Source: Ardenticatenaceae bacterium (GTDB taxonomy: Bacteria; Chloroflexota; Anaerolineae; Promineifilales; Promineifilaceae). Taken from it: a stretch of DNA of 64,000 bases. The stretch's first letter is position 1. Each line of letters starts with the position of its first letter. The position numbers were made by a program, and so were the translations under genes. This document shows positions 53,746-63,497 of the stretch, one piece after another. Location of the stretch: assembly GCA_020634495.1 (NCBI GenBank), contig JACKBR010000010.1, positions 1 through 64,000 of the forward strand, written 5' to 3'. The notes beneath the pieces were generated by a model, which made no database searches, was not told where the DNA came from, and worked only from the letters and a program-made list of their open reading frames with translations.

Positions 53746-53921
53746 TATTTAGTTATATCTACCTGCAAGCAACACAAAACTGCTGGCTGTCGCCGCAGTT
53801 GCTTACTGTGCGTAGGGGGTGCGAGAACAACTCGCGGCTGCGCACCCAACAAAACTTGCTTGCTTCATTAGTAGTTGTCTTTTTAGTTTTGATAAAGCCT
53901 GCATAAAGTGCCAACTTTCGT

Positions 53922-53927
53922 ATAATA
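53922..53927 (+). promoter_or_regulatory. Possible -10 of the cyclase-ATPase gene
   Basis: TATAAT 65 bases before the ATG at 53993, in an A/T-rich stretch; no convincing -35 at the right distance. Confidence 0.4.
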
Positions 53928-53992
53928 GGACTTGCTTTCAACAACCTTCTAGCCACATTAAGCAACAGCTCTCAGGAGAGTTTGTACCTCGT

Positions 53993-56900
53993 ATGGAACA
54001 GCCAATTTCTTATATTCCAATGGACAGGCGACAGGCGCTGTATCGAGGCGAGAAGCTGCCCGATCCGGCTCATGGCTCAGCGCTGTTTGCTGATATATCT
54101 GGTTTTACTCCATTAACAGAGCGATTGGTGCAAGATTTGGGGCCGCAGCGAGGCGCTGAGGAAGTAACAAAACACCTGAATCGCGTTTACGATGGGTTGG
54201 TGGATGAGCTACATCGCTACGGCGGCAGCGTGATAAGTTTTAGCGGCGATGCCATTACCTGTTGGCTGGAGGGGGACAATGGTTTTCGGGCAACCTCCTG
54301 TGCTCTGGCGATGCAGGCGGTGATGCAGCAGGCACAGACTATCCGCATTCCCTCCGGCGAAATAACCCTGGCGATGAAAACGGCCGTTGTCACCGGCACG
54401 GCCAGACGCTTTCTCATTGGTAACCCACGGGTTCAGCTGATTGATGTATTGGCCGGTAAGCTGCTGGATCGCCTGATTAGTGCCGAACACGAAGCACAAA
54501 AGGGAGAGGTCATTCTGGATGATGTCACCATTGACAATTTGGGCGCTCGCGTTGAAATAAAGGCGTGGCGACAAAACCCGCTCACTGGCGATCATTTTGG
54601 TGTGGTAGCCCGGCTAGAAAATATGAGCATTCCCGCCTATTGGCCTCCCATTCCGGCCGATGCTTTGGACGAGACAATTACCCGGCGCTGGCTGCTGCCC
54701 CCCGTTTTCCGGCGCTTGCAGGAAGGCGGCGGCGAGTTTTTGGCCGAATTGCGCCCGGTTGTGGCCCTCTTTGTCAGTTTTTCCGGCATTGATTATGACG
54801 CCGACGAGGAAGCAGAGACCAAGTTGGACACATTTGTGCAAAACGTGCAGGAAATATTGTCCCGGTACGACAGCAACTTGCTCCAGCTGACCATTGGTGA
54901 CAAAGGCAGCTCGCTCTATGTGGCCTTTGGCGCGCCATTTGCCCATGAAGATGATTCAATTCGCGCTATCTCTGTGGCCTTAGAGCTGCAAGAACTGGCT
55001 GACCGGCTGCCGTATATTTCACCTTTGCAGATTGGGATTTGCCAGGGGCGTTTGCGGTCTGGGGCATATGGCGGCACGATGCGCCGGACATATGGGGCGT
55101 TGGGGGATTCGGTGAATACGGCCGCTCGTCTGATGCAAGCGGCCGTTCCTGGCCAGATTCTGGTGGCTGAAGCCACTATGCAACAAACCAGGGAAAAATT
55201 TTCCTGGGAGCAGCTGCCCCCAATCACCGTCAAAGGCAAAGCAGAGCCATTGAGCGTTTATGCCGTGGCTCGGCGACGGGTGCAAACAACCATTCGCCTG
55301 CAAGAGCCGCAGTACGCCTTGCCTATGGTGGGGCGGGCTGCTGAACAGACCCAGATTCAAGAAAAGATTGCCGAAGTTAAAGCAGGCGAAGGCCAGGTTG
55401 TAACCATTAGCGGGGAAGCTGGCATTGGCAAATCGCGGTTAGTGGCGCAAATAATTCGCCTGGCGGGCGAGCAGGAATTTTTGAGCTTGGGCGGTGAATG
55501 CCAATCTTATGGCACCAACACCAGCTATTTGGTTTGGCAGAGAATTTGGCAAGATTTCTTTGCGCTGAGTCCAGAAATGACGGCCGAAGAACAAATTGAA
55601 CACATTGGCACGCAGCTACAAGGGTTTAATCCGGCGCTGCTGCCCCGCCTGCCGCTGCTTGGCGCTGTTTTGCGCCTGGCCATTCCTGATAACGAGCTGA
55701 CGCAAACTTTTGATGCCCAGCTGCGCAAGGTGTCGCTAGAATCTTTGTTGGTGGAATGTTTACGGGCGCGGGCGGAGGAGACGGCCGTTTTCATGGTGCT
55801 AGAAGATTGCCATTGGCTCGATCCGCTGTCCTTTGATCTGCTGGAGGTTGTTGCCCGTGCAATTGCCGACCGTCCCATTTTAATTGTGCTGGCCGTGCGC
55901 TCTCCAGACGCAAACCGGGTGCAGTCGGCCGCTTTCCGCCACATTCCAAACTTCACCGAAATTAAGCTCAACGAATTTACGCCAGAAGAAGCCGAGCATT
56001 TGATGTCGCTGAAAATGGAGCAGCTAACGCAGGCTAAAATCAAAATTCCACGATTGCTGCGTGACAAGATTACCGAACGGGCCGCTGGCAACCCGTTTTA
56101 CATTGAAGAGCTTTTGAACTACTTGCAGAGCCAGTCTGCCATTGCGGGCCAAATTCTGCAGGATTTGGATTTGCCAACCAGCCTGCACAGCCTGATTTTG
56201 AGTCGTATTGACCAGCTAACCGAAAGCCAGCGAAACACGATCAAGGTAGCTAGCGTCATCGGTCGTTTGTTTCGGGCGGCCATGCTGTGGGGAGCGTATC
56301 CGCCTTTGGGTGGGCCACAGCAGGTGAAGGCTGATCTGGAGGCGTTGGAGCAGCTTGATCTAACCCCGCAGGATACGCCAGAACCGGAGCTGACCTATCT
56401 GTTTAAAAATGTGGTGACGCAGGAGGTGGCTTACGAGAGCCTGCCATTTGCCACTCGTGCCATGCTTCACGATTTAATTGGACAATATATTGAACTCAAT
56501 TATTCTGGAATGTTGTCGCAATATGTGGGTTTGTTGGCATACCATTACGGCCGTTCCGATAATGAAGTTAAAAAACGAGAATATTTGCTCCGAGCGGGCG
56601 AAGTGGCGCAGGCTGAATATGCCAATGAAGCGGCAATTGAATATTTTCGGCGCGTGCTGCCCTTGCTGCCAGAGCCAGACCGCGCAGCAGTTATGCGCAA
56701 ATTGGGCAATGTTTTGGAGCTGCTTGGCCAATGGGATGAAGCCAGCGATTTGTACATCCAGGCGTTGCAGCTTGCTCGGAAGCACCAAAATCAGCAGGAA
56801 GAAGCGTGGTGCGAGGCGGCTCAGGCAGAGCTGCTGCGCAAGCGTGGCCGCTACGAAGAGGCGACCAAGCATTTAGAAGCCGCCCGCATGACCTTTGAAA

Positions 56901-57646
56901 AGCTAGAAGATGAATCTGGCGTGGCCCAGGCGTATCATTCAGCCGGAACTCTGGCAGCCCAGCAAGGGCAATATGAAAATGCAAAAACGCTGTACGAGCA
57001 AAGCCTGGCGCTGCGCCAAGAGCTGGATCAGCCTGCCATGATTGCTGCATTGTTAAGCAATCTGGCCATCATTGCCCGGTTTCAGGGTGATTTGTCGGAA
57101 TCACGTCGTTTGAATGAGCAGGCGCTTGAAATTCGGCGGCAGGTTGGCGACCGGCGAACCATTGCCAATTCGTTGAATAATTTGGGCAATGCCGTGCGGA
57201 ATTTGGGCGATCTGGCCAAAGCGCGCAGCCATTTGGAGGAGGCGTTGCAGCTTCAGCGTGAAGTAGGCGACCGGTGGGCCATTGCTAATTCGTTGAACAA
57301 TTTGGGCAATGTTGTCCGCGATCAGTCGGATTTTGAGGCGGCCCATCAATTTTATGTGGAAAGCCTGACAATTAATCACGAATTTGGCGACCGGCGGGCC
57401 ATTGCTTATGTGCTGGAGGATATGGCGGCTCTGGCAGCGCTGCAAAATGAAGCCAGCCGCGCTTTGCAGTTGGTGGGGGCCGCTAAAACTTTGCGCAAAG
57501 AGATTGGTACGCCGCTTTCGGCCGTAGAGAAGGCGCAGCTAGACGGCCGTTTAACGGCTGTTCTTGACCATGAAGAGGCAGATGCCTATCTTGAAGCGGG
57601 GCAGCAGCGGTCTTTGACTGAGGCCATTGCCTTTGCCCTGAGCTGA
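53993..57646 (+). CDS. Tandem class III cyclase-homology domains, AAA-type ATPase and TPR protein (soluble adenylyl cyclase-like)
   Basis: 1217 aa from the ATG at 53993 after CAGGAGAG; the longer frame lacks a ribosome-binding site. The first cyclase domain (about 28-210) has both metal Asp positions (Asp34 in FADISGF, Asp86 in SGDAITCW) but lacks the transition-state Asn/Arg. The second (about 250-425) has Ser in place of the first Asp (FVSFSGI) but keeps NTAARL near 373. So the halves look complementary, as in mammalian soluble adenylyl cyclase. A P-loop ATPase (GEAGIGKSRL about 471-480, LEDCHWLDPLS) and 6-8 TPR units follow. Activity is likely but not certain. Confidence 0.92.
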   Translation: MEQPISYIPMDRRQALYRGEKLPDPAHGSALFADISGFTPLTERLVQDLGPQRGAEEVTKHLNRVYDGLVDELHRYGGSVISFSGDAITCWLEGDNGFRATSCALAMQAVMQQAQTIRIPSGEITLAMKTAVVTGTARRFLIGNPRVQLIDVLAGKLLDRLISAEHEAQKGEVILDDVTIDNLGARVEIKAWRQNPLTGDHFGVVARLENMSIPAYWPPIPADALDETITRRWLLPPVFRRLQEGGGEFLAELRPVVALFVSFSGIDYDADEEAETKLDTFVQNVQEILSRYDSNLLQLTIGDKGSSLYVAFGAPFAHEDDSIRAISVALELQELADRLPYISPLQIGICQGRLRSGAYGGTMRRTYGALGDSVNTAARLMQAAVPGQILVAEATMQQTREKFSWEQLPPITVKGKAEPLSVYAVARRRVQTTIRLQEPQYALPMVGRAAEQTQIQEKIAEVKAGEGQVVTISGEAGIGKSRLVAQIIRLAGEQEFLSLGGECQSYGTNTSYLVWQRIWQDFFALSPEMTAEEQIEHIGTQLQGFNPALLPRLPLLGAVLRLAIPDNELTQTFDAQLRKVSLESLLVECLRARAEETAVFMVLEDCHWLDPLSFDLLEVVARAIADRPILIVLAVRSPDANRVQSAAFRHIPNFTEIKLNEFTPEEAEHLMSLKMEQLTQAKIKIPRLLRDKITERAAGNPFYIEELLNYLQSQSAIAGQILQDLDLPTSLHSLILSRIDQLTESQRNTIKVASVIGRLFRAAMLWGAYPPLGGPQQVKADLEALEQLDLTPQDTPEPELTYLFKNVVTQEVAYESLPFATRAMLHDLIGQYIELNYSGMLSQYVGLLAYHYGRSDNEVKKREYLLRAGEVAQAEYANEAAIEYFRRVLPLLPEPDRAAVMRKLGNVLELLGQWDEASDLYIQALQLARKHQNQQEEAWCEAAQAELLRKRGRYEEATKHLEAARMTFEKLEDESGVAQAYHSAGTLAAQQGQYENAKTLYEQSLALRQELDQPAMIAALLSNLAIIARFQGDLSESRRLNEQALEIRRQVGDRRTIANSLNNLGNAVRNLGDLAKARSHLEEALQLQREVGDRWAIANSLNNLGNVVRDQSDFEAAHQFYVESLTINHEFGDRRAIAYVLEDMAALAALQNEASRALQLVGAAKTLRKEIGTPLSAVEKAQLDGRLTAVLDHEEADAYLEAGQQRSLTEAIAFALS

Positions 57647-57665
57647 TAATTTGGTTGGGCAGCCA

Positions 57666-59423
57666 TCAACTTGCGGGGCGCAGCCAAATGGTAAAGGTGC
57701 TGCCCGCATTCTCCACGCTTTCTATGGAAATACGCCCCCGATGTCTTTCCATGATTTCTCGGCAAATGGCTAACCCTAGCCCGGTGCCTGGTATGTTGCC
57801 TTCCTGGCTAGCTTTCCCCCGGTAGAATCGCTCAAAAAGATGAACTTTTTCTTCTTCTGAGACACCTGGCCCGGTATCCGTGACGCTGGCGGTTATCCAC
57901 ATTTCATCGTCCGATACGGCCGTTCCCGTGCTTATCGTTATGCCGCCGGTGGCGGTGTAGTTGATGGAATTGGCAAGGAGGTTGGTTAGCACTTGAAAAA
58001 GCAGCTGTTCGTCGGCCATCACAAAAGGAATATCTTGCGCTGGCGCAAAATCTAGCGTGAGTCCTTTTTTGGCGGCAAGCTCGCCGCGGTCTATGAGTAG
58101 ATTGCTAATCAGCAGGTTCAGATCCGCAGGGGCCAGATTCGCTACTTTTTGGCCTAAATCTAAACTTGAAACGTCTAAAACGTCCTCAACCATCATTTGC
58201 AGACGATCTGTTTCCCGGTTAAGAATATTAACGTACTGCTCCCAATTTTGTGTTCGTCCACGAGCTAGTAGCCCCAAATATAATTTGATAACCGTGAGTG
58301 GGGTGCGCAATTCATGATTAATGTTGCTCACCAATTGAGATTTTAACTTGTCGGCGGCCTGTGCCCGTTCCATGGCAATTTGCAATTCGGCCGTGCGGGT
58401 GGCCACCTCAGCTTCTAGCCGCTCGGCATATCGCTGTTGGGCCTCATAAAGTTGGGCATTTTTTATGGCGACCGCAATGTTGTTGGCCAGTGTCGAGACA
58501 TCCCGCACATGATCCTGATTAAACGCATTCGGCTCGGTCGTGAAGAAACAGGCCACGCCCAGTAAATCGTCTTCATAAATGACGGGCACAAAAAGGGCGG
58601 AACGAACCGTTTTATCGACCGCCAACCAGCGTGGGTCTTTGGCGGTTTCTGGGATGATGAGCGGCTCGTGGGTTTGCCCTACCAGTCCTACCAGGCCTCT
58701 TTCTTCACCCAGTTTAAATATGAGTTCCTTTTGCAAAAGGGTAAAGGTTTCTTTGGTGTAGCCAACTGCTTCCAGGAGCAAAAATTGCTGAGATTGTTCA
58801 TCGAAGACAAAGTAGTTGGCATAGGCATAGCCTAACGCTTCTACGACGGTTTGCAGTGAGTGGAATACCAATTCGCGCAGGGGCATGACAACAGATAGGT
58901 TGCTGCTGGCCCAATATAGCACTTTAAGATGGCGGTTCGCTTGCTCAAGCTGGCTCATTTTGTCTTCCAGCTTTTGGATAAGCCGCTCGTTATAATTCTT
59001 AAGAAAGATTGGCTCATCTTTATCTTGCGCGGTGGGTTGGCGCACACGGCCGTTTCCCACTTCTGCCAAAACTTCATTAATGATCGCGACTAATTCTTCT
59101 GGCTCTGCTGGTTTTAATATGAACCGGGCTGCCCCCAGTTCGAGGGCAAATGCTTCATCTTTGGGGTCTGTGTAGGTGGCGGTATAAAAAATAAAGGGGA
59201 TGGCCTGCAACTGCTCATCCTGCATCCAGGCGCGACAAAGGCTAAAACCGTCCATGACCGGCATCAAAATATCGCTAATAATCAGGTTTGGTGGATTGGT
59301 CTTCGCTTTTTGGAGGGCTTCTCGGCCATTTACGGCCGTTTCCACAGCAAAACCATGACCCCTCAAAAGGGCTTGCAGCATGTACAGATTTTGCTTCTCG
59401 TCATCAACGATCAAGAAACGCAT
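57666..59423 (-). CDS. Response regulator-GAF-histidine kinase hybrid
   Basis: 585 aa from the ATG at 59423. Receiver domain at 1-120 with phosphoacceptor Asp51 in IISDILMP; coiled linker; GAF domain (about 165-330); HisKA with NINHELRTPL; HATPase with GTGLGLAI. The receiver-first order suggests that an upstream kinase controls this one, probably the 860-aa kinase or via the small response regulator just upstream on the same strand. Convergent with the cyclase gene, 19 bases apart. Confidence 0.93.
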   Translation of the reverse strand: MRFLIVDDEKQNLYMLQALLRGHGFAVETAVNGREALQKAKTNPPNLIISDILMPVMDGFSLCRAWMQDEQLQAIPFIFYTATYTDPKDEAFALELGAARFILKPAEPEELVAIINEVLAEVGNGRVRQPTAQDKDEPIFLKNYNERLIQKLEDKMSQLEQANRHLKVLYWASSNLSVVMPLRELVFHSLQTVVEALGYAYANYFVFDEQSQQFLLLEAVGYTKETFTLLQKELIFKLGEERGLVGLVGQTHEPLIIPETAKDPRWLAVDKTVRSALFVPVIYEDDLLGVACFFTTEPNAFNQDHVRDVSTLANNIAVAIKNAQLYEAQQRYAERLEAEVATRTAELQIAMERAQAADKLKSQLVSNINHELRTPLTVIKLYLGLLARGRTQNWEQYVNILNRETDRLQMMVEDVLDVSSLDLGQKVANLAPADLNLLISNLLIDRGELAAKKGLTLDFAPAQDIPFVMADEQLLFQVLTNLLANSINYTATGGITISTGTAVSDDEMWITASVTDTGPGVSEEEKVHLFERFYRGKASQEGNIPGTGLGLAICREIMERHRGRISIESVENAGSTFTIWLRPAS

Positions 59424-59446
59424 CAAATAACCCGTCCCATAAACAT

Positions 59447-59818
59447 CTATTTGTGTGGTAGGTGGACTTCTACTTCAGCCAAAAACGTATCAGGATTGAT
59501 CGGTTTTTCAATATAGCCGATGCAGCCTGCTGCCAAAACCCGTTCCCGATCTCCAACCATGGCATAAGAGGTCACGGCCACAATGGGCACATTTTCCAGC
59601 TCCGGGTTTGTTTTTAACCGTCTGGCCACTAAATAGCCATCCATTCCGGGCAGCTGAATGTCCAGGAGAATGAGCGCGGGCTTGACAGCAATCGCTTTGG
59701 CAATCCCTTGATGGCCGTCAGTTGCCTGTATCACCTCATACCCATTTGCTTCTAGAATATAAGTTTCCAGGTATAGGTTTTGTTCATTGTCTTCAATAAT
59801 CAGAATTTTTTGTTTCAT
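59447..59818 (-). CDS. Single-domain response regulator
   Basis: 123 aa from the ATG at 59818; a longer start is less likely. CheY-like: acidic pocket IIEDN, phospho-site Asp53 in LLDIQLPG, Thr/Ser in AVTSYAM and Lys in YIEKPI. There is no output domain, so it probably works as a relay between the two kinases on either side or as a diffusible regulator. Confidence 0.94.
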   Translation of the reverse strand: MKQKILIIEDNEQNLYLETYILEANGYEVIQATDGHQGIAKAIAVKPALILLDIQLPGMDGYLVARRLKTNPELENVPIVAVTSYAMVGDRERVLAAGCIGYIEKPINPDTFLAEVEVHLPHK

Positions 59819-59929
59819 ATCTCTATTTAGGCACAAATCACAGACATACATTTGAAAGAACGAGCAATGTTTCTCATGATTTGCTCAAGTAAAAGCCAAA
59901 AATATTATGAAAAAGAAAGCTCTTAGATA

Positions 59930-62512
59930 CTATTCTATTGCTAAGGGAAGGGCAAAGGTGAACGTGCTTCCCCGGCCCCATTCACTCTCTACGTTGATTG
60001 TACCACCAAGTAAGTTTACCAATTTTTGGCAGATGGACAGGCCTAAACCTGTGCCATCGGCCGTTCGATCCAGGCCCGTTTCAATCTGGGAAAAGGGACG
60101 GAACAATCTGCCAATATCTTCTTTTTTAATGCCAATGCCACTGTCGGAGACGCGGGAGACGATACGGCCGTCTGCCACCCAACACTTAATTTCCACATGT
60201 CCCTGCTCAGTAAATTTAATGGCGTTGTTGACTAAGTTGATGAGAATTTGTTCCACCCGCCGCTGGTCGCTGTTTATGAAGCCCACGTCTGGATTAATAT
60301 CCACTCGCAGCAATAAGCCCTTTTTGTCCGCCTGTACCTGGGTCATTTGGGCCACCTTTTGAACCAGCAAGTGCATATCAAACGGATGGTGGGATACTTC
60401 AAATTGACCCGCCTCAATTTTGGAAATGTCCAACACATCGTTGATCAACGCCAGCAGGTGGCGGGCACTGCCCTGCACCATGCCCAATTGCTTGGCCTGT
60501 TCTGAGTTAAGCGTTCCGGGCAGCTGTTGCAGCAGAATGCCTGTAAAGCCAATAATTGAGTTTAGCGGCGTGCGCAGTTCGTGGGACATGGTGGCCAAAA
60601 ATGCTGATTTCAACCGATCGGCATCTTCGGCCCGCTCTTTGGCTACGGCTAATTCGGCCGTACGCTCGGCCACACGATTTTCCAAATTGATAGCATGTTG
60701 CTGAATTTGCTCATATAGCCGATTTTGATGTAAAGCAATGGCCAACTGATTGGCCACATCACTGGCTATTTCTTGATGTTCAGCGGAGAAAAAGTCTGGT
60801 TTTTTATCAAAAAGCGAAAACAAACCGATTAGCTCATCTTTGGCCAAAAGGGGCACGTGCAAGCTTGAGCGAATGCCCTTTTTGATCAGTTGCTCAGTAA
60901 CTGCCGGAGCAACGCTGTTATGGCGAACGCTTAGATCAGGAATGATGATCGATTGCCTGCCTTTGAAGTTTTCAATCATCTGCGCGCGCAATACCGGGAC
61001 TCGCTGGCCTGTACGCAAAATCGGGTCTGCATCGTTGTCGAGAACCGTTACGACCACATGCTCGCTTTCGGACTCGAACAGTGAGATGCTAATCCTGGTG
61101 CAAGTTATCAGTTGCTGTATGCCTTGCAGAACTGACTGGATAATGTCGCTGGTGGAACGGGCACCAATGATGTTCCGGTCAATCTGGCGCAGAATGGTGA
61201 GACGTTTGTTGTAGTGCTGAAATGCTATTTCAGCTTTTTTGCGGCTGGTTATGTCCTGGAATGTTCCTCTAACCTTAACCACCCGCTCCTCGCGTTTGAT
61301 GGGCAGGCCAATGGTTCTTACCCACTTTGGCTCCCCTTTGGCCGTAACCAGCTCTAACTCTAAATCATAAGGTTCGCCCTTGGCGATGGCCTGAGCAACT
61401 GACGTTTCGATTTTTGTACGCGACTCAGGCTTATAGAAGCTCAGGCCAATTTCAACATTGGTCGAACTCTCAGGGTCTAGCCCATGAATCCGAGCTGTTT
61501 CGCTAGACCAGGTTCCCTTGAGCGTCGTTGGGTCAAATTCCCACGCGCCAATTTTGGCAATCTGGCTCATCTCGGTTAAAAGGTCTTCGCTTTCTCGTAT
61601 TTTTTCTTCGGCTTGCTTGCGTTCCGTAATATCCACATGCGAACCAAGCATACGGCTGGGTTTCCCCTCTTCATCGTACAGCAGTGAAGCCTGGGCTAAA
61701 ATCCAGCGATACGTTCCATTTCTGTGACGAAACCGGAATTCCAAGTTGTAATCTTGCCAGGGAGAGGCAAGGTAATTGTTGATTGTTTGTGTCGCACGCT
61801 CCTGGTCATCTGGATGGACACGGATCAGCCATTCATTAAATTCATTGTCGATTTCATGGTTTTCGTAGCCAATTTGGCGCTTCCATTCTGGTGAAAAATA
61901 AATCTGATTTGTGGCTAAATTCCAATCCCAGAGGCCGACATTGGCTGCCTGAACGGCTAACCGTAAATGTTCTTCCGCCTGCCGAAATTGCTTTTCGCTG
62001 TCTTGCAGCGCTTGCTCAATGGCGGATTGCTCAGATTCGGAATGGGATTGGGCTTCGTGTTTGGCCTGTTCTGCTCGTGCGGTCAGGATTTGTAGGCCCG
62101 TTGCCAGGCTCCTGGCTAACTCGGTTAGTAAGCCATTTTCTAGTTCTGATAGGGTGGTGGCTACGGCCGTTTGTAGGTTTAGCGCGTATGGGGTTTCTCC
62201 ATTGATGACAATGGGGAACGTGAAGGAAGGCCCCTGCCCTTTTTCATCACCAGCCTGGGCGATGGGGGTGGCCCGCTGTACCATTTCTTTGCCAAGCTGT
62301 ACCCAAGCCAGCTGGTATCCCCCAGTTTCCACCGCAATCCGGCAAATATCACGGAATAGCGAGATAATGTCGGGCGCTTGAATGATTGCCCTGGTGCATT
62401 CGCCAAACATGCGTACGGCGCGATCCGTGTGCTCGGCTGGCCGTACAACATTTTTGGCCTTTTCCTCAATTGGGTTAGATTGGAATTTATCCTTTGGCGC
62501 TCTCCCCTTCAT
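59930..62512 (-). CDS. GAF-PAS-PAS-GAF histidine kinase
   Basis: 860 aa, no membrane helix. Domains in order: GAF (about 35-155), coiled coil, PAS with PAC (about 185-300), second PAS (about 305-425), second GAF (about 440-610), coiled coil, HisKA with ATMSHELRTPLNSIIGF split as MSHELRTPL, and HATPase with NLVNNAIKF and GTGLGLSICQ. It probably senses a small ligand or redox state in the cytoplasm. It lies first of three signalling genes on this strand. GAGGA precedes the ATG. Confidence 0.94.
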   Translation of the reverse strand: MKGRAPKDKFQSNPIEEKAKNVVRPAEHTDRAVRMFGECTRAIIQAPDIISLFRDICRIAVETGGYQLAWVQLGKEMVQRATPIAQAGDEKGQGPSFTFPIVINGETPYALNLQTAVATTLSELENGLLTELARSLATGLQILTARAEQAKHEAQSHSESEQSAIEQALQDSEKQFRQAEEHLRLAVQAANVGLWDWNLATNQIYFSPEWKRQIGYENHEIDNEFNEWLIRVHPDDQERATQTINNYLASPWQDYNLEFRFRHRNGTYRWILAQASLLYDEEGKPSRMLGSHVDITERKQAEEKIRESEDLLTEMSQIAKIGAWEFDPTTLKGTWSSETARIHGLDPESSTNVEIGLSFYKPESRTKIETSVAQAIAKGEPYDLELELVTAKGEPKWVRTIGLPIKREERVVKVRGTFQDITSRKKAEIAFQHYNKRLTILRQIDRNIIGARSTSDIIQSVLQGIQQLITCTRISISLFESESEHVVVTVLDNDADPILRTGQRVPVLRAQMIENFKGRQSIIIPDLSVRHNSVAPAVTEQLIKKGIRSSLHVPLLAKDELIGLFSLFDKKPDFFSAEHQEIASDVANQLAIALHQNRLYEQIQQHAINLENRVAERTAELAVAKERAEDADRLKSAFLATMSHELRTPLNSIIGFTGILLQQLPGTLNSEQAKQLGMVQGSARHLLALINDVLDISKIEAGQFEVSHHPFDMHLLVQKVAQMTQVQADKKGLLLRVDINPDVGFINSDQRRVEQILINLVNNAIKFTEQGHVEIKCWVADGRIVSRVSDSGIGIKKEDIGRLFRPFSQIETGLDRTADGTGLGLSICQKLVNLLGGTINVESEWGRGSTFTFALPLAIE

Positions 62513-62650
62513 TACTCATCATCCTCTTCCGCTACAACTATCGATTACGAACCTGAAAAATATATTCTACCGCTTTAAGCAGCGACAGTAAATAAAACTG
62601 TATTGACGATGCGATGCTGCAACAGTATACTTGCAAGTCGTTACGCATTT

Positions 62651-62724
62651 CGGGGCGTAGCTCAGCTTGGTAGAGCGCTCGGTTTGGGTCCGAGAGGTCG
62701 TCGGTTCAAATCCGGCCGCCCCGA
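62651..62724 (+). tRNA. tRNA-Pro (TGG)
   Basis: Acceptor CGGGGCG/CGCCCCG, D stem GCTC/GAGC, anticodon stem CTCGG/CCGAG around TTTGGGT (anticodon TGG), T stem GTCGG/CCGGC, discriminator A. Confidence 0.96.
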
Positions 62725-62730
62725 CAAGAG

Positions 62731-62815
62731 GGTATTCAGTAAACAGTAATCAGTTTTCTACATCAAATTTGAAATACCGCTTTACTGAATACTGATCACT
62801 GACCAACTGATTACC
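62731..62815. repeat. Palindromic spacer element between tRNAs (CAGTAAACAGTAATCAGT type)
   Basis: GGTATTCAGTAAACAGTAATCAG on the left and ACTGAATACTGATCACTGACCAACTGATTACC on the right are imperfect reverse complements around AAATTTGAAATACC. The unit recurs in the next tRNA spacer. Confidence 0.7.
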
Positions 62816-62820
62816 AACAC

Positions 62821-62891
62821 GCGGCAGTGGTGTAGGGGTAACACAATAGCCTTCCAAGCTCTTGTCACGGGTTCGAATCCCGTCTGCCGCT
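62821..62891 (+). tRNA. tRNA-Gly (TCC)
   Basis: Acceptor GCGGCAG/CTGCCGC, D stem GTGT/ACAC, anticodon loop CTTCCAA (TCC) on stem ATAGC/GCTCT with one T:C mismatch, T stem ACGGG/CCCGT, discriminator T. Confidence 0.93.
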
Positions 62892-62893
62892 CT

Positions 62894-62953
62894 TTGACAG
62901 TAAACAGTGACCAGTTTAACTAATTACTGATGACTGTAAACTGATTACTGAAA
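62894..62953. repeat. Palindromic spacer element between tRNAs
   Basis: TGACAGTAAACAGTGACCAGTTTAACTAATTACTGATGACTGTAAACTGATTACTG folds on itself (CAGTAAACAGT against ACTGTAAACTG-like and AGTTTAACT centre). Same unit as at 62731. Confidence 0.65.
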
Positions 62954-62955
62954 TC

Positions 62956-63027
62956 GGGCCTGTAGCTCAATGGCAGAGCAGTCGGCTCATAACCGATCGG
63001 TTTCAGGTTCGAATCCTGGCAGGCCCA
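62956..63027 (+). tRNA. tRNA-Met (CAT)
   Basis: Acceptor GGGCCTG/CAGGCCC, D stem GCTC/GAGC, anticodon stem GTCGG/CCGAT around CTCATAA, T stem TCAGG/CCTGG, discriminator A. A paired first position argues against the initiator. It could be elongator Met or the Ile2 tRNA that is modified to read AUA. Confidence 0.9.
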
Positions 63028-63037
63028 TTTTCTTCAT

Positions 63038-63466
63038 TCATTCTCCAATTGTTGCTTCACCTAATGGAATCCAACTGGTAACGGCCGTAATCCGTTCATC
63101 CAAGATAGGCAGCGGTCGGTTGGTAAAGGCATCGTAAAGCCGCAAAATGCCGCCGACGGTTTGCCCTGGCGTGGCAGCGTTGTCCACAAAAAGAATCGGC
63201 GCACCTGGGGCTGGCTTATCGCTTTGGCAAAAGCCGTTGAAGCTGGCTGGTTCCGTGCGTGAGGGGAAAATGACAGTTCGGGGGGATTGTACCCGCGACC
63301 CCTGTATCCATTTAAGCGTAGGAATGCCGCCCATGGCCGGAATGCCATCCACCAGATCGCACCAGGCCCAGGTGAAGTTATCCGGCTCATACCCCACCAG
63401 CCGAGTAGAAACCACATAGTCGCGCAATTGGGGACGGCCGTTTATAAACCGCATCGGCAAAGTCAT
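63038..63466 (-). CDS. C-terminal module protein of a membrane glycosyltransferase-associated family
   Basis: 142 aa with its own GGAG before the ATG. The order VSTRLVGYEPD, WAWCDLVDGIPAMGG, PTLKWIQGS and LRLYDAFTNRPLPILDERI is familiar from the extracytoplasmic beta-sandwich end of Chloroflexota ArnT/PMT-like membrane proteins. Here it is a separate small gene following, on the same strand, a gene with the companion module. Function unknown; a glycan-related role is inferred only from that association. Confidence 0.7.
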   Translation of the reverse strand: MTLPMRFINGRPQLRDYVVSTRLVGYEPDNFTWAWCDLVDGIPAMGGIPTLKWIQGSRVQSPRTVIFPSRTEPASFNGFCQSDKPAPGAPILFVDNAATPGQTVGGILRLYDAFTNRPLPILDERITAVTSWIPLGEATIGE

Positions 63467-63497
63467 TTTTTCTCCGGAGAAAGCGTCGTTTGGCTGC

